DNA of 64,000 nucleotides, taken from the NCBI GenBank assembly GCA_902806595.1, contig CADCXC010000003.1:2790001-2854000 (forward strand), in the 5' to 3' direction. The position numbers and the translations under genes are program-made. Source of the DNA: Pyrenopolyporus hunteri (Eukaryota > Ascomycota > Sordariomycetes > Xylariales > Hypoxylaceae). Shown piece by piece: positions 47,360 through 58,800 of the stretch (its first letter is position 1; each line of letters starts with the position of its first letter). The notes beneath the pieces were generated by a model, which searched no databases, was not told the DNA's origin, and saw only the letters and a list, made by a program, of their open reading frames with translations.

Positions 47360-49404
47360 ATGGAGAAGACGGAAGATTCGCAAATAAATAGGCCGTCGTC
47401 GTCCCCCGTAATGCTGCACGAAAAAGAGAAGGGCGACTCATCGGTCCCTAACGTGGGAGGAATACCGGCACCGTACGGGGGAGATCCGGAGGCAAGGGCG
47501 ACGACAGACTCCTTAACAGACGGCACGCTGTTGGGGGGAGACGAGAACAAGGAATACCTCACGGGGTATAAACTTATGCTCCTCCTGTTCAGTGTCACGA
47601 CCTTCTTTTTCTTACTCATGTTGGATATGTCCATCATCAGCACGGTGAGTTGCGAGCTTGAATCCTTATATTCGCCTGGATGTTTGGGGATTCCGCGTTG
47701 AGTTCCATGGAAACCTAAGCTGACGTTGTATTATATGATAGGCTATACCGCAAATTACGTCGGATTTCCATAGTTTACAGGACATCGGGTGGTATAGCGG
47801 TGCCTATCAGCTCGCTGGGTACGTAATGTACCCTTGACGTAACGGCTCTCCTATGTGGCACTTAAGTCTGTTGGGTATGGTATGGCTTACCTGGTATTCC
47901 ATCTAGTGCCACCATGCAACCCCTGACCGGTAAATTTTACACCCGCGTTAAAGCCAAATGGGTGTTTCTCTTCTTCTTTGCCATCTTTGAGCTCGGCTCG
48001 CTGCTATGCGCCGTCTCCAAGTCGTCGGTTATGTTCATCATTGGGCGGACCGTCGCAGGTATAGGCAGCTCCGGCCTCCAAAACGGTTCCCTGACCGTGA
48101 TCGCCGGCGCCGTCCCTCTGGAGAGGCAACCCGTGTATATGGGGTTTATGGTGGCCTGTAAGTCGCAACCTCCTGTGTCCGAGCTGGTATGACCGGCATA
48201 TTGATGCCTTAACAGTTGGGCAGATGGGCCTCATTGCGGGGCCGTTGATCGGAGGCGTCTTCACGGAATACGTGACGTGGAGATGGTGCTTCTATATCAA
48301 TTTGCCGCTCGGTGGCATCGCCGGGATCTTCCTAGCTCTGATGAACGTACCGGATCAAACGGTGAAACCTCAAGTTTCGTTCGCGCTGCTCCGCGAGATT
48401 ATCCCGCAACTTGATCTCATCGGCTTCGCCATTTTTGCACCGGCTGCTGTTATGTTTCTGCTAGCATTGCAATTTGGGTCATCCGAGTATCCCTGGAATT
48501 CGTCGACGGTGATCGGCCTGTTCGTTGGTGCGGCCGTGACGTTGCCTATTTTCCTATTCTGGGAACGGCGTCAGGGAGATAAGGCCATGATACCGTTGTC
48601 GATGCTGGGTAGGCGGATTGTGTGGGCTAGTGCTATCCAGGGAGCTTCTCTGATGACGAGTATCTTCGTCGGCGCGCAGTTCTTCCCTATCTATTTCCAG
48701 TCTGTCAAGGGTGTCGGCCCGGTAATGAGTGGCGTCGACATGCTACCCAGCATCTTGTCCAGTGTGGTATTTATCATGATCTCTGGTGCGATGGGTATGT
48801 CACGGCTTTTCTTCTTACCTATCTTGGAATTGAGGTTGTTGCTGACAAGTCCGTAGTGACGAAGTTTGGTTATTATCTTCCATGGGGCGTGTTGGGCGGA
48901 GCAGCTACCGCCATTTCTGCTGGGCTTATCTCGACATGGGGACCTGATACTTCAACGGCCATGTGGATTGGCACTCAGATTCTTTACGGAGTTCGTGGCG
49001 CTGGGGTGCAAGTCGGAATTGTCGCGCTGCAGAACAACCTCCCCGCCTCGCAGAGCCCATTAGGGATTGCGTTCCTCATATTCTGCCAGAATTTCTCGGC
49101 GGCGGTCTTTTCCGTGGTGGCTAACACGATCTTCACGCAGACACTGCAAAAAGAGATCAGGGCCCTGGCACCCACCGTAAACCCGGCTGCGGCGCTAGCT
49201 GCGGGTGGTAGCGCTGACGCTGTGCGAGCCTTGGTGCCGCCCGGAAGTCCGGAGCTGCGCGGAGTACTACTGGCCTTCTCGAGTGCCTTTGATGCTGTTG
49301 CGTACTTGTTAATCGCAACCGCATCTCTAAGTTTCGTAGCATCTTGGTGGATGGGCTGGGTTGACACGAGGAAAAAGAAAGAGCCTGAGAAGGGTGAGGC
49401 GTGA
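47360..49404 (+). CDS. MFS drug:H+ antiporter-type exporter (14-TM family)
   Basis: A 579-residue plasma-membrane transporter. Exons: 47360-47644, 47742-47818, 47907-48157, 48216-48794 and 48857-49404; introns of 97, 88, 58 and 62 bp, all in phase. The N-terminal 70 residues are hydrophilic. The first helix carries LLMLDMSIISTAIPQITSDF, close to motif D1 of 14-spanner exporters; then comes GWYSGAYQLAG. The loop 2-3 motif A is reduced to GKFYTRVKAKW. GRTVAGIGSSGLQNG corresponds to motif B, and GQMGLIAGPLIGG to the antiporter motif C. WRWCFYINLPLG is also typical. These features fit export of small organic molecules driven by protons, as in the TOXA/TRI12-like group of fungal efflux pumps. Substrate unknown. 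The upstream Zn2Cys6 gene on the same strand may regulate it, by position only. Confidence 0.88.
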
Positions 49405-50883
49405 GAAAAGATATGTGAACTGGTTGATTGGCCTTATATTCTATTATAATAATCCCTCGCCCTAGGTGACGGGTCTGTCGGTAGACAGTGACATTCTTGG
49501 AATTTGAATACCTTGGATAGGCTGAGGGGCATGGGTGGCATGGAATTTTGAATAGAAAAGATAGAAAAGATAGAAACCCGCCCCTCGTATAGGCGTAGGA
49601 GGTTAAAGTGGTGTAGTAATATGGATGTGGTGGAAGAAACCCCGGATCTCTATAAAGCGTCGTTTCTCAGGTCAGGATTCTAATGGCTCACTAACCCCGT
49701 CACGTCCGACGGGGGGCTCGGTTACGGGTTCGGATGGTCCGGCCGAGTAAGGAAATAAGGGGCCCGGAATATTCATTATAGATAGGTGAGGTAGATACCC
49801 AGTTGTAGGGCTGAAATTGTGCCCTCCCCCTTTCGAACATTTAACTTTATGCAGGGACATTGGGTAGCTAGCGCCCGTGACGAGAACCCAGTCAGTCTTA
49901 GGCCAACGTGGGAGAGGGACCTTGGGCTCTTGAGCTCTCGAGCGACCTGAGTCTTTGGGCCGTTAGGTCTACTGTTAGTCCGCGTCTCTCGTTCGTCAGA
50001 AATATAAAATAAGGCTGTCCAAACTGTGACAATGACAATGACAATGACACGACATCTGTTGAGTCGGCGTCGAATAATTCCTTACACCTCACTTACCACA
50101 TGTATGTGTAGTGTGTGTAGTATGCGTATGAACTCGTAACCGTCCCCCACAGCGATACGTGTTGCGGTTGACGTTGATCCACTTGGTCGGGACAGCTGGG
50201 GCAGTTGGTACGGTTGGTGCACAAGCTCGGGCCAACCAACAACGCAGCTCCAGCCACGACTCAGCCATGTTTCGGCAGGGCCCAGCCGAGCGCCAGCCAC
50301 AAATGGAGTCCTCTCATTCAGCATAACTAGTAACTAGTATGCATAGCCTGCATAATAGGGCTACAAAACCGACAAGGATGTCTCCGTGTGAAGTGTCAGG
50401 GCGCTACTACTATGTAAGGTAGGTATGTATATGCCATGTTACTTATATGTAGGTAGGTACATATGTTACTATGTATGTTAACGACCCGTCAGCCAGCGGC
50501 CAACCAATCATCTACCAACCATCTACCAATCATCGACCAATCATCGACCAATCATCCCAACCCCCTTCAATTATTTTCGATATGGCTGCGGGCCGCAGGC
50601 CGCCCGGGCTGAGATGCCGCTGTCGAGTCACCCGCTCGAACTCACGACCCTTAGTTATGGGTATCTAGGGGTCTGGCCATGTCAAAAAGGCGTTGTTTCT
50701 GGTTCTTGATGTCTGTTTGGAACATGTCACTCTCTTAGTATTGTTGCTCTCTTCCCGTCTCTCGTCCTGTCCCTCTCCTGCTTTATACGCCTGATCCCCA
50801 GCGGTCTCTGCTCTCGTTGAGCCTGGGCAAGGAACACAATTTGTCTTAGACATAACCAATCCTTTACCTCGAGGATAGAGATA
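49405..50883. other. spacer with simple repeats
   Basis: No gene is seen. Simple repeats include AGATAGAAA units at 49547-49576, ACAATG units near 50028-50050, and ACCAATCATCG-like units at 50501-50557. Confidence 0.5.
50501..50557. repeat. tandem 11-bp repeat, ACCAATCATCG-like
   Basis: About five imperfect copies of an 11-bp unit containing CCAATCATC follow one another, 330 bp upstream of the T5orf172 gene. Each carries a CCAAT or CCAAC core. Confidence 0.7.
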
Positions 50884-52137
50884 ATGCCATTCATTCCGAA
50901 CACTCCCGAGTCCCTATTAGGGCGCTCCGATTCCAAAAACCCCGCGACCACATGCCGGGGCATCACATCAGGCGGTCGTCCCTGTCGACGGCCCCTAAAT
51001 TCACCAGACTCACCGCCTGTGGTCCCTCGACCCAAACCTAGCGGGCTGCGCGTCGACGATCCCGCAAACCCTGATCTTTACTGCTGGCAGCACAAGGACC
51101 AAGCAAGTCTGTCCGCGAGGTCAAGTCCAGGACCGAGAACGAAAATAACGCCAATTCTCGAATCACGTCAGAGTCTGGAGAGTCTCATTGGCCGCCTCGG
51201 CATAGTCGAGGCGCAAAGAAAAGGGCAAAAACCTACACAATATGACAATAACCACCATAGCGAGAAGATTTCCGCGTCGCACGGGCGACACTCCAACGGA
51301 AAGAGGAAGGTGACCTTCTGCTGCTTCACCATCGCCGAGGTAGATGAAGAGGGAGAAGAGGGGGACCGTCCGGCACGACCGCAGCCTCGACCGTTACAAA
51401 ACGCCTCGGCGAAACCTGGCTATTCCTCTAGACCACCGGAGAACCAGCACCTAGTACCGCCTTCAACACATCCGCGACCAAGCACCGAGTCTTCACGACC
51501 ACATTCAAGTAAATCTAACGCATCGCATACATCGGTATTCTTATCCTTAATTCCGCCAACCGTGACGCCGCAAACAGCCTCGCAGCTCATGGCGGAACTG
51601 GCCAAGCCTGTCTCGCAACAAGACGAACCCGGTTACATCTACATCTTCTGGCTCACGCCCGAGTCTAAGTCTTCAACTCCGCCAGCTGAGGCAGCAAAAT
51701 CTCTTCTATCTCCGCCCCGTCCGGATGGCCGTCAGAGAAAGACCAGCGAGGTGCTGGAATCATACGCTGTCAAGGAGAGCAAGACTGGGTCATCTAAGAA
51801 GGTCCTTTTGAAGATTGGTCGGGCGAACAATGTACAACGGCGCCTCAACGAATGGACGCGCCAGTGTGGCTATAACCTATCGCTCATCCGCTATTACCCT
51901 TACATATCGTCCGCGCAGCCGTCGACGCCCCGGAAGATGCCCCATAGTCACAAGGTCGAGCGTCTAATACACCTCGAGCTTGCGGGTGCTGGTCTTCGAG
52001 TGAGCGATAAGGCGAACTGCGAGGTTTGCGGGAAAGCCCATAGAGAATGGTTCGAGATTGACGCCACCAGAACGGGTGTCGCAATGGTCGATGAGGTTGT
52101 CAAGCGCTGGTCTGACTGGGATGAATCGAGGGCATAG
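50884..52137 (+). CDS. T5orf172 / GIY-YIG-like nuclease-fold protein
   Basis: Single-exon frame of 417 residues. The N-terminus (to about residue 75) has a short Cys-containing block, TTCRGITSGGRPCRRPL...LYCWQHKD, as often seen in fungal members. A long low-complexity stretch follows. The C-terminal domain starts at GYIYIFWLTPES (about 247) and contains VLLKIGRANNVQRRLNEW (the K-I-G-x-x-x-x-x-x-R-R segment), KVERLIHLEL and a C-x-x-C-G-K-x-H-R-E-W-F-E-I end. This is the layout of the T5orf172/DUF1766 domain, a divergent relative of GIY-YIG endonucleases. Whether it cuts DNA is unknown. The Tyr pair, the Arg on the helix and the Glu in the KVERLIH/ HREWFE region are retained, so activity is possible. 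Confidence 0.8.
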   Translation: MPFIPNTPESLLGRSDSKNPATTCRGITSGGRPCRRPLNSPDSPPVVPRPKPSGLRVDDPANPDLYCWQHKDQASLSARSSPGPRTKITPILESRQSLESLIGRLGIVEAQRKGQKPTQYDNNHHSEKISASHGRHSNGKRKVTFCCFTIAEVDEEGEEGDRPARPQPRPLQNASAKPGYSSRPPENQHLVPPSTHPRPSTESSRPHSSKSNASHTSVFLSLIPPTVTPQTASQLMAELAKPVSQQDEPGYIYIFWLTPESKSSTPPAEAAKSLLSPPRPDGRQRKTSEVLESYAVKESKTGSSKKVLLKIGRANNVQRRLNEWTRQCGYNLSLIRYYPYISSAQPSTPRKMPHSHKVERLIHLELAGAGLRVSDKANCEVCGKAHREWFEIDATRTGVAMVDEVVKRWSDWDESRA

Positions 52138-53384
52138 TTGGAGCCCCTTATATATTATACCCGGGAGAATGGGATACGACGATATTATGACGATGCGAGG
52201 GCCATATCTGGGACAAGGCGGATACGGTACCGCAGCCGAATGCGATAGCGCTTCTGGCGACTGACGTATTAAGACCTTCCTAGGTCGGTGTGAGAGCATT
52301 CTCGAATCACGAAGCGGATCCGACGTCTCCAGTAGTAGCCCCTACCCCCTTACCTCTGGGGTTCGAGCAGAGGTTCGAGCGGAGGCCCAAGCGGAGCCGT
52401 CCGCGCTCTTTGTATACTATGTAGGCAATTCAACCTCTCTCACCCCCTCGGGTCGCCAATGCCGGTGGGGTTCTCTCGTTGGCATCGCGAACATTGGCAA
52501 CGTTGGCAACCCCCATATACCTCCCTCCTTACCCACTTAGGTAGGTGGTATACACCAAAACTATCCGACGATTTGGTCCGGGCCCCCAGTGCCAATTTAC
52601 TTTAATACAACCTTGTTCGAAAGGCGACCAATGACGGAACCGGCTTCCCGCCATTCGGTAATACTCCTGCATACACATGCCACAATAATCAGAAGCTTCC
52701 AAACCCAAAATGTGGATACCTTACTCTGCACGTCGCTAAAATTCATGCCAATCATGTGATAGCAAGCCAAGTAGATGGTGTCAATAAAGTTCTGACAAGC
52801 CTTAACGGTCCCTCCCCTATTCGATCGTGGCATATCGTGGCATATCCTGGCACCCGACGGCGACGCCAACTCGCGGCCTAGGGCTTATACTATTAGAAAG
52901 GATCTTCCGATCTTCGGACGTCTTACTTCTAACCACATATACGAAGTGTATATCCCAACCCCTTTTGTATCCATCGGTTCATGCCATTCCGTTACATCAG
53001 AGGATGGTTGTGCATGGCGGCTGCGGTTGTAGATAGCGCCATACGACGTCATGTGAACCCAGACCTAGCTACCAGTTCGGGACGATAGGTAAACCAAGTT
53101 CCCGGAAGGATTTACTAGAAGAGCGATGCTACTCTCGGCGGCCGTTCTAGCAAGATGACTGGTCGGCGAGGAAGCTCTATCACGAAACGTAACTAATAAA
53201 CCTCGTAACTACGTTGATCCTGCATACTATCACGTCTATCCTTTTGCTCTAGTGTCGCCTCGTGACTCCTCCAGACCCAGGCCGTTCTGTATATATACTC
53301 CCAATAAGTCACGTCTATATTACATCGTATCATCAATTCCTCGCACGCTTGCGCTAAACAGCCTCCAATCTCGAAGAACACACA
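52138..53384. other. spacer upstream of LaeA-like methyltransferase
   Basis: No gene is supported. GGTTCGAGC units are duplicated at 52361-52385. The last 200 bp are the promoter and leader of the methyltransferase gene. Confidence 0.5.
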
Positions 53385-54880
53385 ATGGCAGATTCTCCAT
53401 CCAACGCGAGCCGTGACGATGATATTGCGTCGGTAATGTCCTGGGCCAGCGACGGCGAGGTTCCTTTGCCATCAGTAGATAGTGATGCCGAGACGGTGGG
53501 TAGTTGCCGTGATCTTTCTACCTTGGCTTACCCCTCACTAACTATGAGAACGTAGGATACGACCTCAGGATTAGACAGTCTAAGGTATAAGATTATCCGA
53601 GAGTAGTATTAATTTAGACGCCAATATTGCTAACCCGGTCCAAGGTCTTCGATCACGTCTCTAAGCTCGAAAGGATCGCAATTCTCCCAGGTGAACGACC
53701 GGACCTACCACCAATATAAGGAAGGCAGTATGCTTAAACCGTATTCCCATCACCGTTACTATGTTTTGCTAACACCTCCGCCCAGGATATTTCTTGCCAA
53801 ACGACATTGTATGATTTAAATCGCATCCAGCTGCTTCTCCCACCTACTAACGAATACGTCTCTAATAGGCAGAACAAGAACGACTAAGTAAGGAACCCTT
53901 CTTAGAGGCGACCCTTCTTCACTCAGCAGCTGCTTATAGTTAAACAGACCTACAACACGAGCTATATGTGATAACCATCGGAAATAAACTTAACCTTGCC
54001 CCAATAACGGAAGACCCTCGACGAGTTTTGGACATTGGAACTGGTTCGACTATCTCCGCTCCCCTCCCTCGCCCGCTTAACTAATGTAATCTTAGGAACT
54101 GGGATATGGGCTATAGAGTTCGGTTTGTCTCGCCCTCTAAGATCTATAACTTCGGTTCCTTAATCACTAACCTTGAATCCGCACAGCCAAGCAACACCCC
54201 AAGTCGCAGGTCATCGGAACAGACCTGAGTTCGATCCAACCTAAAACGTGCGTTAATCCAATTCAACGTCCTCACTATCGCGCTATACCAGCTTGTTCAT
54301 TTACTAACCCCGTCATCCGCCCAGCGTGCCGGAGAACTGCAAGTTCGAGATCGGCGACGTGGAGGACAAGTGGGCGTTCGACGAGCCGTTCGACTTCATC
54401 CACGGGCGCGCGATGATGAGCTGCTTCAACGACCCGGCCGGCGTGGTGCGCCAGGCGTTCGAGAACCTCGCGCCGGGGGGCACGCTGGAGCTGCAGGACT
54501 CGCTGTTCCCGCTGTTCTACGCGGGCGAGCCGCCCCGGGACTCGGCGCTGTACCGGTGGAACGAGATGATGCTCGAGGGCGTGGCGCGGCTGGGCCGCTC
54601 GTGGAGCAACGTGCAGCACTACCGCCGGTACTTCGAGGAGGCCGGGTTCGAGGGCGTCGTCGAGCGGCGCTTCCACTGGCCCACGAGCCCCTGGGCCAAG
54701 GGCCGCTACTACAAGACCGTCGCCGCCTACTTCCAGGAGGACCTGCTGGCCGGCGTCGAAGCCATGAGCCTCAAGGTGCTGGGGGCGCTGGGCATGTCGC
54801 CCGACCAGATCCGCGAGTTCCTGGAGGATGTCAGGAGAGACATAAGGGACACGAGCGTGCGCGCGTATCTGACTGTGTAA
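53385..54880 (+). CDS. LaeA-like/TAM-domain SAM methyltransferase, nine exons
   Basis: A 334-residue protein. Exons: 53385-53495, 53556-53584, 53645-53727, 53786-53808, 53869-53887, 53948-54043, 54096-54122, 54187-54247 and 54325-54880. The eight introns are 52-77 bp, have GT...AG ends, mostly show CTAAC-type branch points, and every junction keeps phase. Joined, the protein reads SLRSSI, NDRTYHQYKEG|RYFLPND|IAEQERL|NLQHEL, then LNLAPITEDPRRVLDIGTG|TGIWAIEF|AKQHP. This is the exact order of the fungal LaeA-like / UMTA-type methyltransferases, with motif I DIGTGTGIW. Exon 9 gives VEDKWAFDEPFDFIHGRAMM, LAPGGTLELQD and the C-terminal lid. Relatives methylate small molecules or act as regulators; the substrate here is unknown. 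Unspliced, only the last exon is visible as a long frame. Exon 9 is markedly G/C-rich compared with exons 1-8. Confidence 0.87.
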
Positions 54881-55834
54881 GTCCGTTCTCCTTTGCGTAT
54901 AAAAGGGGCTTCCCGAAACCCTCCCTCTCTCTCTCTCTCTTTTCCCGAGCGTAGAAGCTTACCAGTTCCAGGACGTACATATATGGCCAGAAGCCAAGAA
55001 ATCCTGCTTGACGACACTCATCATTACCTAGATAGCTGGTTTGTTTCGCGTACCCTGACACGCACGGAATCGTGACTGCGCCCCTTATTCAGGTCCTACT
55101 GAACCATGCGTCCATCGCCGCATCGGCCGATGTGTACAGTAGGAGTCAGACTAGCGTTAAACACATTTCCTTGGCGGTAATTGGGGGAGTTATACCATGT
55201 CGACGCATCGTCCGCTTAGGTTCGGACCGTTTTGATGCCGGCTATTTATCGTGTAGGTACCTTTGTGAATGGATATGGAAGGAGAGTGGGCGTACAGTTC
55301 ACATCTCCAGGCAAGCATCCTAACGAAGCGGATGGCCGTTCCACTTCGTTCCCACCGTTAGTCACCGCCGTCGGTATTTTAATACACAGTCCATTCACCG
55401 TATGTGGTATGCACAGCCCCTTTTGGCGACATTGTAGTAGCTGCTTAGTTGGTAGCTAGTGGATGTCTAAAAGGTATACAGAAACTTGCAATCTCCTAAG
55501 AGTACATTTCGGGCCCGGCCATCGACACCTAATTTTCACCCGTCCAACCGAAATCTGCTGAATTATAAAGTTATCAAAATGTTGGTAACCCCGAACTTTT
55601 CTCCTATTTTATCAGGTTATGAGCCCGATTCACGCAATGATATCCGTTGTGAACAAACTTGGTAAGTGGAACTAGCGAGATAGGTACAGGGCTAAGACGC
55701 CTAGCAGGATAATTCGAGCCTCATAGACAGCAAAATTCTGAAACTCCGTAAAGTATTGAGAGTATCCACCTGCGCGAGCTGGATCAACCACCGCGTACAG
55801 CAGGAGGGAGAGTACCGAATATAAAGCTGTTCAA
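54881..55834. other. convergent 3' spacer
   Basis: These are the 3' flanks of the methyltransferase and of Argonaute, which face each other. A CT run lies at 54921-54940. No gene is supported. Confidence 0.5.
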
Positions 55835-58800
55835 TCAAGTGTAGAACATGCTATTCGCCAGATTTGGATGGATATCGATCTCCCTCTGAGGCGGCTGGGT
55901 GCCAACGCTTCCGGCTACGGAGGGCGTTATCGAATTGCCGGGAGAGTCAAATTCGTCACGGAGATATCTCCGCGCTCGTTCACATAGAATGTCGGCATAA
56001 TACGCCGGCGTGCAGTAGCTGACAGCTTTAGTAGCACGGCCGAATACATAGCACATGCTCTGAGTCAAGTCTTGTAGCTCGTCGGCCACATTCTTCGCGG
56101 CAACTGGGGTCTTGGCCTTGCCGGTGGCTCCATACCTCTGGCGAAAAATCTCGTCGAGCAGTACAAAATAGTGTGCTGGTCGAGCCGTCCCCTGCAACGC
56201 CGCATGCGCCTGTAGGAAGAAATCCCAGCTGCGCGCCTCGGTGACACCGCGATCTACTACGGTGCCTGGCCGCGTGTTGCCAGATCGATCGGCGTCGCCT
56301 TCTTTCGTTGGGTAGAAGCGAGTGTGGTGACGCTTGCCGACTACGATCACGGTCATACGCGGGAGACCTTTCTTCTGATCGGCGGGCGGGTACATCTCGC
56401 GGCATGCATTACGCAGTAAGGGCAATTCCTCATCTAGGACCATCCGGTACTGGCCCTCCGAGACGCCATCGCGGTATACAAGAATATTCTCCGGGAGCGT
56501 GGGATGCTTCCCCTTTTCGCGCCATAGGCGGAGTCGCGACTTGAGCATGTCTTTGAGGTCTTCTACCCTCTCCTGCCGCCGTTTTTGGACGCGCAGAATA
56601 CCGGGCCATTGGCCAAGCAGATTATCGATGCTTGCTACCATGCCAGCGACGCTAGGCGCCGACTGGGTTGAGCCAGGGGATGGATGAGTTACATCAATAC
56701 CAACTACCATGGTCTTGTTCTCAGCTACTATGCCGAGGTTGGCTGGATCTATGGTCTGGTTATTTCCCCCGAGCTTAAGGTTGACCTTAAGAGCCTCATT
56801 TCGCAGGTACTGATCTTGCCCTTTAGCAATCTTAGAACCGACGCTGCAGATGGTATGGATGCCATATTTCATATCGCCGAGCTGCTTGATGCGGTCATAG
56901 ATGGGGATGGGTGCGTGCGGAAGAATTATGAAGAGCAATTTCAATTTTGCTGCCGCACGTTCGATGAAGGTTTCAAGAGCCGGATCATCCGAGTTGCTCA
57001 ATTCGAGTCTCTGCGGTTGGAGTGACGGCCCTGTCATGACTCCTGTTTCTCTTAACACAGCACTAAATTTGCCCATGAGGTTTGAAAGGTCTGGAAGAGA
57101 AAACCTGTGAGCCCTCGGGTATTCATTGGGTATGTCGATCAGCAGAAAAGACCAGCTGCTTAGATTTGTACCCGTATGAAATCGGAATTTCGGAGCATCA
57201 CGGGGCACCATGTTCCAACTACCACCCATCGTCATTGCCCGTTTACCTTCACCGTATACAACCTTCGGCCCTTGAAGGACACGGCCATGTACGGTTATAA
57301 GTTCAGATGAGACAGCAATATTGAACTGATTCTGTAAGAAAGGAAGAAGATCCAAGTTAGCTTATTAAAGAAGATTGAGGATAGTGGTGGCATTTACTAG
57401 CAACGGATTCGTGTCGGCGGATAAGCCCGCGGTCTGTCGTCCTTTGCCGACGATGGACGTTGCGTTGTCCACAGGCCTGCGGACCGCAAATTGAATCATC
57501 TTCTGGGTCTGGTCCGGGCTAAGTTTTGTCTTGGCCGGCTGGCCTTGGACGACATAGCAGACTTCGACCGGTAGGTATGAAGGACTCCCCCGATCCCCGA
57601 CGTTGATGACGGGTAGGTTGGGGTTGTTTAGGCGAATTTTATGGGCTACTTCGTTAACCAGATCCTCGGTATCTATTTTTATCCATGTATGACTTACTAG
57701 TATTAAAATGGTCGTAAACGGATATATACCTCCCACCAGATGCGACAGGCTTACCCTGGGGCCCCGAACCCTTACCCCTTTTCTTTCCGGAAGGCGTTGA
57801 CTCAGACGGGGATTTTGACGAAGGGTTCTCATCGAGCCAGAATTGCACGTCCTTGGGCCCAGCCCCGAACGCCCTTACGATTGGGGGGTGGGCGCTACCC
57901 TGGCCATCGTTCCTGTTGGCAAGGCCGAAAATAGTCTTGAACCGTGGAATGGCTTTTCCGGATTTGTTCCTTTTTTCTTTAAGATGGGTAGTCCTGACTC
58001 TTAGTGTTTTAAGGAACTTTTCCAATCTGGGTAAGCTTTTATTAGAAGAAAATCCCATGATAAGTCGTTCCAGCGGACCTTCATTGTAGAACGCTCCATG
58101 GCTGACGTTGACGTTGACGAGAATTCGAGCAGTCGCTGCACGAACGCTGGCGAAGAAGCCGCGTACGGCGGTAAGAGAATCCCCAAGGTTCCAGGTGTCG
58201 GACCCCTCGCTTAGAGAGAATGTCTTGGACGAGCCGATAGTGGCAAGATTCCCAGCCGATTTGGCATAGTGATTCATAAAGATATTGAGGGCTTGGATAA
58301 GAGGTAGTTTCTCCCCATAGTGAGCTGATAAGTTGGTTGAAGTAAGGAAGTCGGTTAATGCAGAAATGGACAGTGTGTGAGTAAAACCGAGCGTAACTGT
58401 GTATGTCTTGGCATTTTCGGGAGGCTCATCTTCATCCTCCCCCCGATACACCACCTGGACGGTTTGGTCATCTAATTTGTCCCGTGTGATAAGAGTATCC
58501 TTGAAGTCGGTGACGATGCCAGCTCGGAATGGAGCCATTTGAGGAGTCTCAAAGAAGAGACGGATGATCTGTGGCCTCTTCTTGTTTGCAGGGTTGTCAC
58601 TTATGGTAATATTGTATCGATGAAGGACAAGCTGAGGCGAGACCTTCAAAGCGAAGTAGTTGGCCCATAATACGACGCTTGAACCTTTGTTGCCATAGCT
58701 AGGTCGATTGGGGAAATTGTCTGTAAGACTAAGGCTTGAGAGACCAACCGACGCCTTGCTCGCCTGTAGGGCGTCTTCGGTTCTCGTTACCGTCTGATCT

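Noticed and set aside
43649..54880. Secondary-metabolite cluster (regulator, exporter, LaeA-like methyltransferase)
   Set aside because: There is no polyketide synthase, NRPS, terpene cyclase, P450 or oxidoreductase between them, and an unrelated T5orf172 gene interrupts the set.
54370..54954. 194-residue alternative frame inside the methyltransferase last exon
   Set aside because: It is Arg/Gly/Ala-rich and results from G/C-ending codons read one base out of register. The other frame has the methyltransferase motifs.
57649..57697. 25-bp intron option in Argonaute (donor at 57697, acceptor near 57673)
   Set aside because: It is too short for splicing. The 49-bp choice keeps phase and gives the expected spacing between VYDHF and NPNLPVINVG.
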